NCBI GenBank assembly: GCA_012270675.1
Contig: JAAXHW010000029.1
Span: 1-48,757 of the forward strand
From: Candidatus Latescibacterota bacterium
Lineage (GTDB): Bacteria > Latescibacterota > UBA2968 > GCA-2709665
Direction of reading: 5' to 3'
Length of the DNA stretch: 48,757 nt
A program made the translations under genes and the position numbers. The notes beneath the pieces were generated by a model. That model was given only the letters and a program-made list of their open reading frames with translations. It was not told where the DNA came from and did not search any database. Below are positions 24,470 to 32,321 of the stretch, one piece after another; within the stretch, counting starts at the first letter, position 1, and each line of letters opens with the position of its first letter.

Positions 24470-25393
24470 TCACGGTTCCCGTGCGTCCTCCGCCAGAATA
24501 AAAAATGCCTCCATGCCAGCTTCCGACGCCTCTTCCAGAACCGACAGCTCGGCCGCCACCTCATCCCGCATCTGCGCGCGGGCAGCCGCATCGTCCACCG
24601 CTGACCTGAGGTGGTCCTCAACCAGGCGCAGCACCCTGTCGCGCGCCTGCGGCCGCATCGCTCCGCCCTGAAAACAGCGCGACCGGAACTCGGCCGCCTG
24701 TGCCGCACCCGGCGTCAACGTCTCCAGGTCAAGCGCCAGAGAAAGAATCAGGTTTCGGAGCAGGTCTTCAAACGCCGCGCCCCCTCCTGCGGTGCGCCCA
24801 AGTTCCCGGAACGCCGCCTGTGGCAGGGAACGCAGAAAGTCCACCCGGGCCTTAACCTCCCGGAACGCGGCGTAATCTTTCAAAGGGTCGACCCGCTCCT
24901 CCTCCTCGCCATCGGCCCCCGGAGGCATCGTCCAGGTCTCGGGCGTCAGGCGCGCCCACCGCCCCACATCCTTCAGGTGCCGCTGCAAAAACGCGGCCTC
25001 GGGACGCTTCAACAGCGACGCAGAGGCCTCCCGCATCTCTGCCAGGCGAAAGAACGCGATCTCCCACCCCCGCTCCCGGAAGACCTCGAAGTCGCCTCCG
25101 GCAAGCAGGTCCACCGCAGCATTCAGATCGCCTCCGGCCCTGTCTTCCAGCCCCAGCTCCATACAGACCAGGGCCTGCCGCACCCCCCACTCAAACCTGT
25201 CGCGAGAAATCCCGATCCCCACCCGGTACCGCTGCGCAAAGGTCATACCCGCCATCTGGAGGTACGCCAGCATCGCCTCCGGGGCATTCCCGGGCAGCTT
25301 CTCGAAGCGGACGCCAAGCGCAATCGCCTGCCCCAGAAAACTCTCCGAATCGATCCGGAAGCGGTCCAGGTCCACCCTGGCCAGGCGGTTCAT
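24470..25393 (-). CDS. Helical protein of unknown function, second gene of the zinc-finger pair
   Basis: The 307-residue protein is almost entirely alpha-helical, rich in Ala, Leu, Arg and Glu, with no signal peptide, membrane segment or recognised catalytic motif. Segments such as LEDRAGGDLNAAVDLLAGGD and KARVDFLRSLPQAAFRELG suggest helical repeats, possibly related to DUF6178, but I am not sure. Its ATG overlaps the stop codon of the upstream zinc-finger gene (ATGA), so the two are translationally coupled and probably form a complex. GGGGAG precedes the ATG. A terminator follows, then the sigma-polymerase unit. Confidence 0.7.
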   Translation of the reverse strand: MNRLARVDLDRFRIDSESFLGQAIALGVRFEKLPGNAPEAMLAYLQMAGMTFAQRYRVGIGISRDRFEWGVRQALVCMELGLEDRAGGDLNAAVDLLAGGDFEVFRERGWEIAFFRLAEMREASASLLKRPEAAFLQRHLKDVGRWARLTPETWTMPPGADGEEEERVDPLKDYAAFREVKARVDFLRSLPQAAFRELGRTAGGGAAFEDLLRNLILSLALDLETLTPGAAQAAEFRSRCFQGGAMRPQARDRVLRLVEDHLRSAVDDAAARAQMRDEVAAELSVLEEASEAGMEAFFILAEDAREP

Positions 25394-26343
25394 CCCGTCT
25401 CCCCACCAGCGCGTTCCCAGGCCACGCGCACGATATCGCACAGCAGGTCGGGCACCGCCTCGTACACCGCGTCCAGCACCTCGCCCGTCTCCGGATCATC
25501 CACAAAGGCGCTGGGACGGACTCCGGCGATCCCCTCCGATGAAAAGAGCCGGAAGCGGTAAATGCTGAATTCGCCGAACGATACGACCGCGTGCAGATCC
25601 AGATGCGCCAAACGGTCCAGGAGCGCCTCCTCCAGCAGGGCGGGGTCCACGCTGCGCAGCAGCTCTGCCCTCCGGCTGAAGTCATCCAGCGTCGCCAGCG
25701 CCTGGAGCCACTCCCAGGACACCCGGGTGCGCAGGCGCGGGTTATCCACCAGTTCCAGCGTCGCCCCCATCGTACGCCGGAAAGCCTCCGGCGACATCGC
25801 CCGGATCAGCTCCGTGTTGAACTTCCTCTCCCTCGCATCGACGGAAACCAACCCCGCCAGCAGCTCCTCCGGCAGCATCGCCACCACCTGTGTGCTGTAG
25901 GCCGGCCCGCCCGAATCGTCCGCCCCGGTAAGCGACAGCAGCTCCTCCGGATCTTCGCCCATCGCCACCAGCGCCGCCTGCGCCTCCACCGGCAGGTCCT
26001 GGACCAGCGCCCGGGCCTCCTCTTTCTTCCCCGACCGCACCTTGTTGCGCAGCGCAGCGCCCTGCGCAACAAGATCCACAAGATCTCCCGACCAGCGCCC
26101 CACAACCACCCGGCTGCCTTCCATCTGAAACGTATCGCGCGCTTCGGGGCCCGACCTCCGGGTAACCGTGGGCCGTGAACCCTCTGACCGATTCAGACGA
26201 CCCCCTCCGGACTCCCCCTCCCGCTTTCTCTGACACGTGATGCAGGTCCGCACATTCGGCACCACCTTCAGACGCACCCTGGAAATACCCGCCCCGCACA
26301 CCTCGCATCTCTGCTGCGTACCAGCAAGCGTTTCCTGGACCAT
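25390..26343 (-). CDS. Helical protein with N-terminal DksA/TraR-type zinc finger
   Basis: Residues 13-37 form a four-cysteine finger (Cys13, Cys16, Cys34, Cys37) with spacing C-x2-C-x17-C-x2-C, the same as in DksA, and with the family's CGxxI and RL residues between the pairs. A polar, Arg/Ser-rich linker (about 38-75) leads to a helical region (about 80-317) with repeated leucine-rich helix pairs similar in style to the next gene. DksA/TraR proteins bind the RNA polymerase secondary channel; here the finger may contact the neighbouring compact polymerase or the host enzyme, or may simply be structural. It lacks the DksA coiled-coil tip with acidic Asp residues before the finger. AAGGAGGGCGT precedes the ATG, and a good promoter lies at 26390-26418. 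Confidence 0.78.
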   Translation of the reverse strand: MVQETLAGTQQRCEVCGAGISRVRLKVVPNVRTCITCQRKREGESGGGRLNRSEGSRPTVTRRSGPEARDTFQMEGSRVVVGRWSGDLVDLVAQGAALRNKVRSGKKEEARALVQDLPVEAQAALVAMGEDPEELLSLTGADDSGGPAYSTQVVAMLPEELLAGLVSVDARERKFNTELIRAMSPEAFRRTMGATLELVDNPRLRTRVSWEWLQALATLDDFSRRAELLRSVDPALLEEALLDRLAHLDLHAVVSFGEFSIYRFRLFSSEGIAGVRPSAFVDDPETGEVLDAVYEAVPDLLCDIVRVAWERAGGETG

Positions 26344-26389
26344 ACGCCCTCCTTATACCTTCCCGGCTGCCTCCTGTTCTCAGACAATA

Positions 26390-26418
26390 AAGATAAGTCA
26401 TCCAGCGTACAAAGTCAA
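26390..26418 (-). promoter_or_regulatory. Promoter of the zinc-finger gene pair
   Basis: On the minus strand TTGACT (26418-26413) and TATCTT (26395-26390) are exactly 17 bp apart. Transcription would start near 26383, about 40 nt before the ATG at 26343. Confidence 0.65.
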
Positions 26419-26430
26419 CGAAAAGTTATC

Positions 26431-26444
26431 ACATAAATTTATGT
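26431..26444. promoter_or_regulatory. 14-bp palindrome, putative operator between divergent promoters
   Basis: ACATAAATTTATGT is a perfect palindrome lying between the minus-strand promoter (26390-26418) and the plus-strand promoter (26464-26492). Three TTATC words surround it. The AT-rich stretch contrasts with the GC-rich surroundings. The regulator encoded at 26711 is one candidate binder. Confidence 0.45.
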
Positions 26445-26463
26445 TTATCAATAATTTATCTAC

Positions 26464-26492
26464 TTGACTTTTTGTCGGTTTTTTGTTATATT
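26464..26492 (+). promoter_or_regulatory. Strong plus-strand promoter
   Basis: TTGACT (26464-26469) and TATATT (26487-26492) are exactly 17 bp apart, the best promoter match in the window. The predicted start is near 26499. A perfect terminator hairpin begins 12 nt later. Confidence 0.7.
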
Positions 26493-26498
26493 ATTACT

Positions 26499-26550
26499 GT
26501 GGGAAATGAAAGAGGGAGTCGAAGGTATGTGCCTTCGACTCCCTCTTTTT
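26499..26550 (+). ncRNA. About 50-nt hairpin RNA or attenuator
   Basis: The predicted transcript is little more than one hairpin: AGAGGGAGTCGAAGG (26511-26525), loop TATGTG, then the exact complement (26532-26546) and a T-tract. It could be a very short stable RNA, or an attenuator that must be read through to reach the response-regulator gene at 26711. No reading frame fits inside it. Confidence 0.5.
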
Positions 26551-26710
26551 CATCTCCTGTTTTCGGCCCTCCGAACCGTCCCGGGCAACGGACCAGAGGG
26601 CAGATATCCCTTGACAAACCGGACCTGAACGCTATACCTTGCACACGTTTATATCCCGCACGCTGTCCCACCTCCCCCGGAGGCGGAGGCCAACCCTCGA
26701 CCCGGCGCAA

Positions 26711-27403
26711 ATGCTTATGCCCAACATCCTCCTGTTGGCCGACGAAACCCACGGCGCAAAGCTGAAATCGGACCTGGAATACATCGGACACACGGTCTGG
26801 CACCTGCCTGGAAAAGACAACCCCGAACGCCCCCTGGCGCTGGACAATCCCATCACGGACCAGGTCGATCTGGTCCTGATCGACCTGGAACCCCCGGTCG
26901 ACACCCTGGCCCAAACCGTACAATCCCTGCGGCAGCACATCCGGACCCGGAAAGCACCCCTGCTGGTGGTTGCAGACGAAACAACCGCGCTCAACCTGGA
27001 CTTCTCACTGGGTATTGACGACTTTATCTTCAAACCTTACAGCCCTGTAGAAATAGAGGCCCGGCTCCGTCTGGCGCTGTGGCACATACCCGACGATGAA
27101 CACATCTTCAAGGTCGGCGACCTGGTCATCAACCTGGTGCGCTACGAAGTCCGGGTAAAGGGGGTTGTGATTGTCCTGACTCTGAAAGAATACGAACTCC
27201 TCAAACACCTGATCATCCACCAGGGACGCGTCTTCACGCGCCCCGACCTCTTAAACAGCATCTGGGGCTACGATTACTACGGCGGCATACGTACCATAGA
27301 CGTTCACATCCGCCGTCTCAGATCCAAACTCGGTGAAATGGGCAAAGCCATCACAACCTTCAGAGGCGTCGGATACAGCTTCAATCTACAGACGGCAAAA
27401 TGA
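26711..27403 (+). CDS. OmpR-family response regulator with atypical receiver domain
   Basis: The 230-residue protein has a receiver domain (about 1-125) and a winged-helix DNA-binding domain (about 135-228; TLKEYELLKHLIIHQGRVF, RTIDVHIRRLRSKLGE). The receiver keeps an Asp in VLIDLEPP and a Lys-Pro in FKPYSP. Its acidic pocket is weak (LLLADET), and Ala sits where the switch Thr/Ser is expected (LLVVADE). No sensor kinase is nearby. The start is uncertain: ATG 26711 and 26717 are in frame, with no strong Shine-Dalgarno sequence, and a TTG at 26639 is open. It may bind the palindrome upstream. The RidA gene follows 51 bp later. Confidence 0.8.
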   Translation: MLMPNILLLADETHGAKLKSDLEYIGHTVWHLPGKDNPERPLALDNPITDQVDLVLIDLEPPVDTLAQTVQSLRQHIRTRKAPLLVVADETTALNLDFSLGIDDFIFKPYSPVEIEARLRLALWHIPDDEHIFKVGDLVINLVRYEVRVKGVVIVLTLKEYELLKHLIIHQGRVFTRPDLLNSIWGYDYYGGIRTIDVHIRRLRSKLGEMGKAITTFRGVGYSFNLQTAK

Positions 27404-27454
27404 AAGGTGAAACGTAAAAAGGTCCCCTCATCCCTGAAACCACGGAGAACGCGC

Positions 27455-27832
27455 ATGGCAAAACGTCCCTTCACCAGCCAGCGGGGTCCCATCCCCAAAT
27501 TCCCTTACTCCCAGGCCGTCATCTACGGAGACCTCATCTTCATCTCCGCACAGGGCCCCGTCGATCCCGAAACCGGCCAGCCCGAAACGGGCGACGTCAA
27601 AGCCCAGACAAAACGCATCCTCACCAACGTCTCCGCCATCCTCGAAGACGCGGGCACCTGCCTGGACAATATCATCAAGGTCACCGTCATCCTGCAAGAC
27701 CGGTCGCTCTTTGCGGACTTCAACGAGGCATACGGCGAATTCTTCCCTGAAAACCGGCCCGCACGCACCCCCATCTTCTCGGACATCGGGCCCAACCTCG
27801 TCTCGATGGACTTCATCGCGGGCATGGAATAG
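27455..27832 (+). CDS. RidA family enamine/imine deaminase
   Basis: The 125-residue protein has the RidA trimer fold signatures: PYSQAVIYGDLIFISAQGP, AQTKRILTNVSAILEDAG, IIKVTVILQD and a C-terminal ARTPIF segment whose Arg binds the substrate carboxylate in RidA. RidA hydrolyses reactive enamine/imine intermediates such as 2-aminoacrylate made by PLP enzymes. ATG 27455 follows CGGAGAA. It shares a strand and probably a transcript with the response regulator and ends 17 bp from the convergent pdxA gene. The stop codon is TAG, showing that TAG is an ordinary stop here. Confidence 0.88.
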   Translation: MAKRPFTSQRGPIPKFPYSQAVIYGDLIFISAQGPVDPETGQPETGDVKAQTKRILTNVSAILEDAGTCLDNIIKVTVILQDRSLFADFNEAYGEFFPENRPARTPIFSDIGPNLVSMDFIAGME

Positions 27833-27849
27833 GCCCCTGTCCCCGCTTC

Positions 27850-28869
27850 TCACAACGCACCACGCATCGCCCGCCTCGCCACCAGCCGTGTCCCCACCCG
27901 GATGGCCTGCAGCATGTTCCTCTCATCGGCCACGCCTTTTCCGGCAATATCGAACGCCGTCCCGTGGTCCACCGACGTGCGCACAATCGGCAGTCCCAGC
28001 GTCACGTTCACCGCCTCGTCGAAAGCCACCAGCTTGACCGGAATGTGTCCCTGATCGTGGTACATCGCCACCACCGCGTCAAATACCCCGTTGTAGGCCT
28101 TAAAAAACGTCGTATCGGGCGGCAGAGGGCCCACCACGTCCCACCCTGCGCGCCTGGCCTGTTCCACCGCCGGGAGGATCACCTCCGCATCCTCATCGCC
28201 GAACAGGCCCGCCTCTCCTGCGTGGGGGTTCAAACCGCACACGGCAATCCGGAGCCCGGGTCGCCCCATATCCTGCAAGGCCTGCCGCACCAGCGCAATC
28301 GTATCGAACACCCGTTTCTGCGTCAGACGCGCCTTCACACTGTCCAGGGCGACATGCCCGGTCACGTGCGCCACGTTCAGCCGCTCCGACGCCAGCATGA
28401 GCCGGACCTTTTGCGACGCTGTCCGATCGGCCAGCAGCTCCGTGTGCCCCGTATAGGGCAACCCGGCCCGGTTCATCGCCTCCTTGTTCAGCGGTGCCGT
28501 CACCACCCCATCGATCCGCCCGGCCATCGCCAGGTCCACGGCTGCCGCCACCCATTCCACCGCTGCCCGCCCCGCCTCCGGACAGACCCTTCCCGTCTGG
28601 ATCTGCGAAAGATCCACATCCACCGGGCTCCAGGTATCAATCGCCCCCCAGCAATAGGCCCCCGCCTCCGGAGACGCCACCGTCGGGACCTCCAGCGTCC
28701 GCCCCGCAAACCTCAGGTTCGCCTCCAGAACCGCCGGATGACCGATCACCAGCGGCCGGCAGATCCGGTAGACCTCCGGATTGCTCAGGGCCTTCACGAT
28801 CACCTCCGCGCCAATACCGCAGGCATCCCCCATCGTGATCCCCAGAATCGGCCGCTCGACTGCTTTCAC
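27850..28869 (-). CDS. pdxA: 4-hydroxythreonine-4-phosphate dehydrogenase family protein (PdxA)
   Basis: The 339-residue protein carries the PdxA metal-binding and substrate motifs: GITMGDACGIGAEV, GHTELLA, GLNPHAGE, MYHDQGHIPVK and VDHGTAFDIAGKG. PdxA makes the pyridoxal phosphate precursor 3-amino-1-hydroxyacetone 1-phosphate; related PdxA2 enzymes act on threonate phosphates. No pdxJ gene is nearby, so a PdxA2-type role is possible. GTG 28869 is chosen because GGGAGG lies just upstream and no ATG fits. It is the last gene of the minus-strand run beginning at 37912, 70 bp after the GNAT gene. Confidence 0.88.
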   Translation of the reverse strand: MKAVERPILGITMGDACGIGAEVIVKALSNPEVYRICRPLVIGHPAVLEANLRFAGRTLEVPTVASPEAGAYCWGAIDTWSPVDVDLSQIQTGRVCPEAGRAAVEWVAAAVDLAMAGRIDGVVTAPLNKEAMNRAGLPYTGHTELLADRTASQKVRLMLASERLNVAHVTGHVALDSVKARLTQKRVFDTIALVRQALQDMGRPGLRIAVCGLNPHAGEAGLFGDEDAEVILPAVEQARRAGWDVVGPLPPDTTFFKAYNGVFDAVVAMYHDQGHIPVKLVAFDEAVNVTLGLPIVRTSVDHGTAFDIAGKGVADERNMLQAIRVGTRLVARRAMRGAL

Positions 28870-28939
28870 CAGAGCCTCCCGCCCGGATTGCACCGGACGA
28901 CCCCCGGCCAGAAGCCGGGGCTTTCCGTCCGATTCACGT

Positions 28940-29797
28940 CTACCCCTTCTCCGGTCCCGACGTCGCGTACACCCATGTCGGCTCACCCCCGCATGCATCG
29001 TCTCCCAGGTACATCCGCGTAAACTTCCGCTGCACGGCAAACCCGTGCGCCTCCGCCAGGGCCACCCCCGCCCGATTTTCCAGCGGCACATCAAAAAAAA
29101 CCGCCGCTCCGGCCAGCTGGTCCAGCGCCCAGCAGAACAGGTCTCTTCCCGCCTGCTCCGTCTGCGCCACCAGCGGCCCGATCTGGTAGGCATCACTTCC
29201 GGGGCGCAGCATCACATACCCCAGAAGCTCACCGTCCAGGCCCGGGTATACCCCACACACGCCCCCCGAATCCCGGAACAGACAGCGGAGCAGTCCCCCC
29301 CGGTTCACACCGTACGCCGGCGTATCCAGGGCAATCACCCCGCCCAGGTCCTGTGCCTGCATCGGTCGCACCCCCTGCCAGGCGCACCTCTGTCCCTGCC
29401 CTTCCCGCCGCTCCAGCCCGTACTCGTCCACAAACCCCAGCGGCAAATACACCTTCCGCCCCGTGGGGGTCGCATCCAGCTTCACCACCGCCACCCCCTC
29501 CAGCTTCAAATGCGCAATGCCGTGGTGCAGCATGGCCGTTCCAATCCCGCACCGCCGCCGCTCCGGAGGCACCAGCACCATCGCCACCCAGCCGCAGCGC
29601 CCCTCAAAGACCACCGTCACCACCGTCCCCACCGGCTCCCCCCCCACCTCCGCGACAAAACACCCCTGTGGAGAAAGGGCCAGAAACCGCTCCCAGTCCT
29701 GCTCGGTCTGGTTCCATCCCGCCTGCGCCTTGAACCGCATCCCCGTCGGAACATCCGCCCGCCTCATCCGCCGGATCCGGACCTCTTCACGCGTCAC
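28940..29797 (-). CDS. GNAT acetyltransferase with two tandem domains
   Basis: In the 285-residue protein the first half (about 5-130) is a complete GNAT domain with the acetyl-CoA loop VLVPPERRRCGIGTAML. The second half (about 140-280) is a degenerate copy (PLENRAGVALAEAHGFAVQR) in which the P-loop is not recognisable. Such double GNAT proteins resemble YitH/HslE-type members. The substrate is unknown. Its start overlaps the stop of the oxygenase gene by 4 bp, so translation is coupled. Confidence 0.85.
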   Translation of the reverse strand: MTREEVRIRRMRRADVPTGMRFKAQAGWNQTEQDWERFLALSPQGCFVAEVGGEPVGTVVTVVFEGRCGWVAMVLVPPERRRCGIGTAMLHHGIAHLKLEGVAVVKLDATPTGRKVYLPLGFVDEYGLERREGQGQRCAWQGVRPMQAQDLGGVIALDTPAYGVNRGGLLRCLFRDSGGVCGVYPGLDGELLGYVMLRPGSDAYQIGPLVAQTEQAGRDLFCWALDQLAGAAVFFDVPLENRAGVALAEAHGFAVQRKFTRMYLGDDACGGEPTWVYATSGPEKG

Positions 29798-30846
29798 GCA
29801 TCACCCCTCCCCGGTGCCTCCCGGGACGTTCGAACATCCCCCTCTCCAAAGAGAAAAGACAGCAGCGCAAAGCGCCGTCCTTCGGTCACCTCCGTCACTT
29901 CGTGAAGGTGCGAAGAGGAAAACAGAATCGCCCCCCCGGCCTCCGGCCGGTACAGGTGCGGCCCGTATTCCGGGAACCGCAGGTACCCACCCCCGTAACC
30001 CGCGTTCAGATTCAGGGTCAGCGCAAAGCGGCGGTGCGCGGTGGACGGACTCAGGTTATCGCGATGGGCGTGGAAAAAGCCGCCCGTTGCGGCATCGTAG
30101 CAGGCAATCTTGAAGCCTTCAAAGCGCGTGGCCCGAAACGCAAACGCCCTGTACACCTCCGGCATCACCCGCCGCCCAATCGTCAACGAAAGAAGCTTCA
30201 TAAGCTTCTCTTCGGTTACCACATGGTCCCGACGGCGTTTGTTTTCATCGTCGACCGTATCCACCCGCCGATCCCCGCGTGACTGCTCCACCCCGGTCTC
30301 CACATTGCCCTGATTCTCCCACACGCCCATCAGGAACTCACAGACCTCCTCATCCAGCACGTTGGGAATAAGCAGCACCGGCGCCTGTGTCACAATCTCC
30401 AAAGGCGCCACCCGGGGCAGGGAAGCGTCCAGGAGGGCAACCGTCTCCTGCGCTGCGGCCCGGGCGTCCTTTAAGACAAGCGCCCCCAGCGCGCGCAGGT
30501 TCGGATCGAACACAAAGAGCACCGTTTCGCCGTCATCGCCCAGCCGATACGCCGCCCTCACCCTCCCTTCCGTATCCGAAAAGACCGGAAAGGGAACCTC
30601 CTCTCCGGCGACAACCTGCAACCCGGCCCCGGCGCGCTTTACCGCAAAAACCGACACTGCGCCGGACGCACAATCGCCAAGCGCCTCGGCAAAGCGCAGC
30701 AGCGTGTCATCCGCGTCACAGAAGAGGAGCACGGTGGCGCTCCCCCCTGCCCTGGAATAAAACCGCGTCGGCGTGCCATTCTGAATCGGCAGGACAAAAT
30801 CCGGAGCCCGCTCGCCCCGTCCGAGCCACTGCGTCGCTGTGTTCAT
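29794..30846 (-). CDS. Thioredoxin-fold domain fused to 2OG-Fe(II) oxygenase
   Basis: The N-terminal 150 residues look like a peroxiredoxin (APDFVLPIQNG; TVLLFCDADDTLLRF), but the peroxidatic Cys of the usual TPVC motif is missing. The C-terminal domain (about 160-340) is a 2-oxoglutarate/Fe(II) oxygenase of the prolyl 4-hydroxylase type, with His and Asp in FFHAHRDN, the distal His in SSSHLHEVTEV and the Arg in EGRRFALLSF. A Prx-like plus P4H fusion may have a sensing role or a scaffold function. It overlaps prpD and the GNAT gene by 4 bp each. Confidence 0.82.
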   Translation of the reverse strand: MNTATQWLGRGERAPDFVLPIQNGTPTRFYSRAGGSATVLLFCDADDTLLRFAEALGDCASGAVSVFAVKRAGAGLQVVAGEEVPFPVFSDTEGRVRAAYRLGDDGETVLFVFDPNLRALGALVLKDARAAAQETVALLDASLPRVAPLEIVTQAPVLLIPNVLDEEVCEFLMGVWENQGNVETGVEQSRGDRRVDTVDDENKRRRDHVVTEEKLMKLLSLTIGRRVMPEVYRAFAFRATRFEGFKIACYDAATGGFFHAHRDNLSPSTAHRRFALTLNLNAGYGGGYLRFPEYGPHLYRPEAGGAILFSSSHLHEVTEVTEGRRFALLSFLFGEGDVRTSREAPGRGDA

Positions 30847-32321
30847 CGGCCTTCCCTATCCTGCAGCAACCCCATAAAAAGGGGCACCGACATCTCTTCC
30901 AACCCGCGTTGATCCCTGAACAGCTCAAGAAGCGCCTGCACACGATCAGGAGAGAATCCCGTTGCCATATTGTTCTTAAACTTATCTTCCAGTAAGGGGA
31001 TGGCCTCCCTGCGCCGTCGCCGGTGTCCGATCGGATACGCCACGGTGACGGCCTCCGTTGAAGCGCCCCCTTTGAAAAACACCTGTACGGTATTGGCGAT
31101 GGACCGCTTCCCGGGGTCGTGGTAGTCCCTGGTGAACGCAGGGTTCTCAACGACCTTCATCTTTTCTCTCAGACCGTCAACCCGCGCATCGGCCGCCCGT
31201 TCCTCACCGTAGTCTTCCGCCCTGAGACCTCCGGATATCAACCCGATGGCCGTCATATACTGGAGGCAGTGGTCCCGGTCCGCGGGGTTGTGCAGGGGGC
31301 CCCTTTTGTCAATAATACGTATGGCAGCCTCATGGGTCGTGATTTCCACACGTTCAACCTCGTCCAACCGTCCTGCAACCTGAGGGTGGAGCTGGATCGC
31401 CGCGCCGACCGCCGTCTGGGCATGGAATTCCGCCGGGTAGGAGACCTTGAAAAGGATGTGCTCCATCACGTATGACCCGTAGGGCCGCTGGAACGTGAAC
31501 CGTTCTCCTCCCCAGACCCGATCGTAGAATCCCCACTTCGGGGCCGTCAGAACCGTCGGATAGCCCATTTCTCCCCGTGCCGCCTGAAGTGCAAGAAAAA
31601 CACCGCGCCCGGTGGCATCGCCCGCGGCCCAACCCTTTCGAGACCCGGTATTGGGCGCGTGCCGATACGTCCGCAGAGGCCCGGTGTCGCACCAGACCTG
31701 GGAGATCGCATTGATCACCTGTTCCTCATCACAACCGAGCATCCCTGCCGCAACCGCACTGCTTGCCAGCTTGACGAGGATGACGTGGTCCAGCCCCCGC
31801 TGGTTGAAGCTGTTTTCCAGAGCCATAACGCCCTGGATCTCGTATGCTTTCACCATGGCGGTGAGCACGTCTTTCACCTTGAGGGGCTCCAGTCCATTCG
31901 CGGCGTCTTTCCGCGACACCCAATCGGCAACAGCCAGAATGGCCCCCAAATTGTCCGAAGGATGCCCCCATTCGGCGGCCAGCCACGTATCGTTGAAGTC
32001 CAGCCAGCGGACCATCGTACCGATGTTGAAAGCCGCCGTAATGGGATCCACCTCAAACCCGGTACCGGGCACGCGGACACCGTTGGGAACACGGGTGCCC
32101 GGCACGACCGGCCCCAGCATCCTTCGGCACTGGGGAAACCCCAGAGCCAGAACGCCACAGCCGATACTGTCCATCAGGCAGTACCGTGCCGTGTGATAGG
32201 CCTCTTCCGAGTCGATTCGGCCATTGAGGACATAACGGGCAATATCGACCATCTCCCGGTCGGGCGGCTGCCGGATGTTGGGGGAGGGCTCAGACACTGT
32301 CGTATCCCGGGCTTGCTTCAA
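30843..32321 (-). CDS. prpD: 2-methylcitrate dehydratase, MmgE/PrpD family
   Basis: The 492-residue protein matches MmgE/PrpD throughout: YCLMDSIGCGVLAL, FNIGTMVRWLDFNDTWLA, GHPSDNLGAILAVADW and YPAEFHAQTAVGAA. The enzyme dehydrates 2-methylcitrate in propionate catabolism. The gene overlaps prpC by 4 bp and follows prpB and prpC, making a complete prpBCD set for the methylcitrate cycle. Confidence 0.92.
   Translation of the reverse strand: MKQARDTTVSEPSPNIRQPPDREMVDIARYVLNGRIDSEEAYHTARYCLMDSIGCGVLALGFPQCRRMLGPVVPGTRVPNGVRVPGTGFEVDPITAAFNIGTMVRWLDFNDTWLAAEWGHPSDNLGAILAVADWVSRKDAANGLEPLKVKDVLTAMVKAYEIQGVMALENSFNQRGLDHVILVKLASSAVAAGMLGCDEEQVINAISQVWCDTGPLRTYRHAPNTGSRKGWAAGDATGRGVFLALQAARGEMGYPTVLTAPKWGFYDRVWGGERFTFQRPYGSYVMEHILFKVSYPAEFHAQTAVGAAIQLHPQVAGRLDEVERVEITTHEAAIRIIDKRGPLHNPADRDHCLQYMTAIGLISGGLRAEDYGEERAADARVDGLREKMKVVENPAFTRDYHDPGKRSIANTVQVFFKGGASTEAVTVAYPIGHRRRRREAIPLLEDKFKNNMATGFSPDRVQALLELFRDQRGLEEMSVPLFMGLLQDREGR

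Noticed and set aside
20582-26343. The polymerase cluster as a prophage island
   Set aside because: No capsid, tail, integrase, lysis or phage regulatory genes are seen, codon use and base composition look like the surroundings, and no attachment-site repeats were found.
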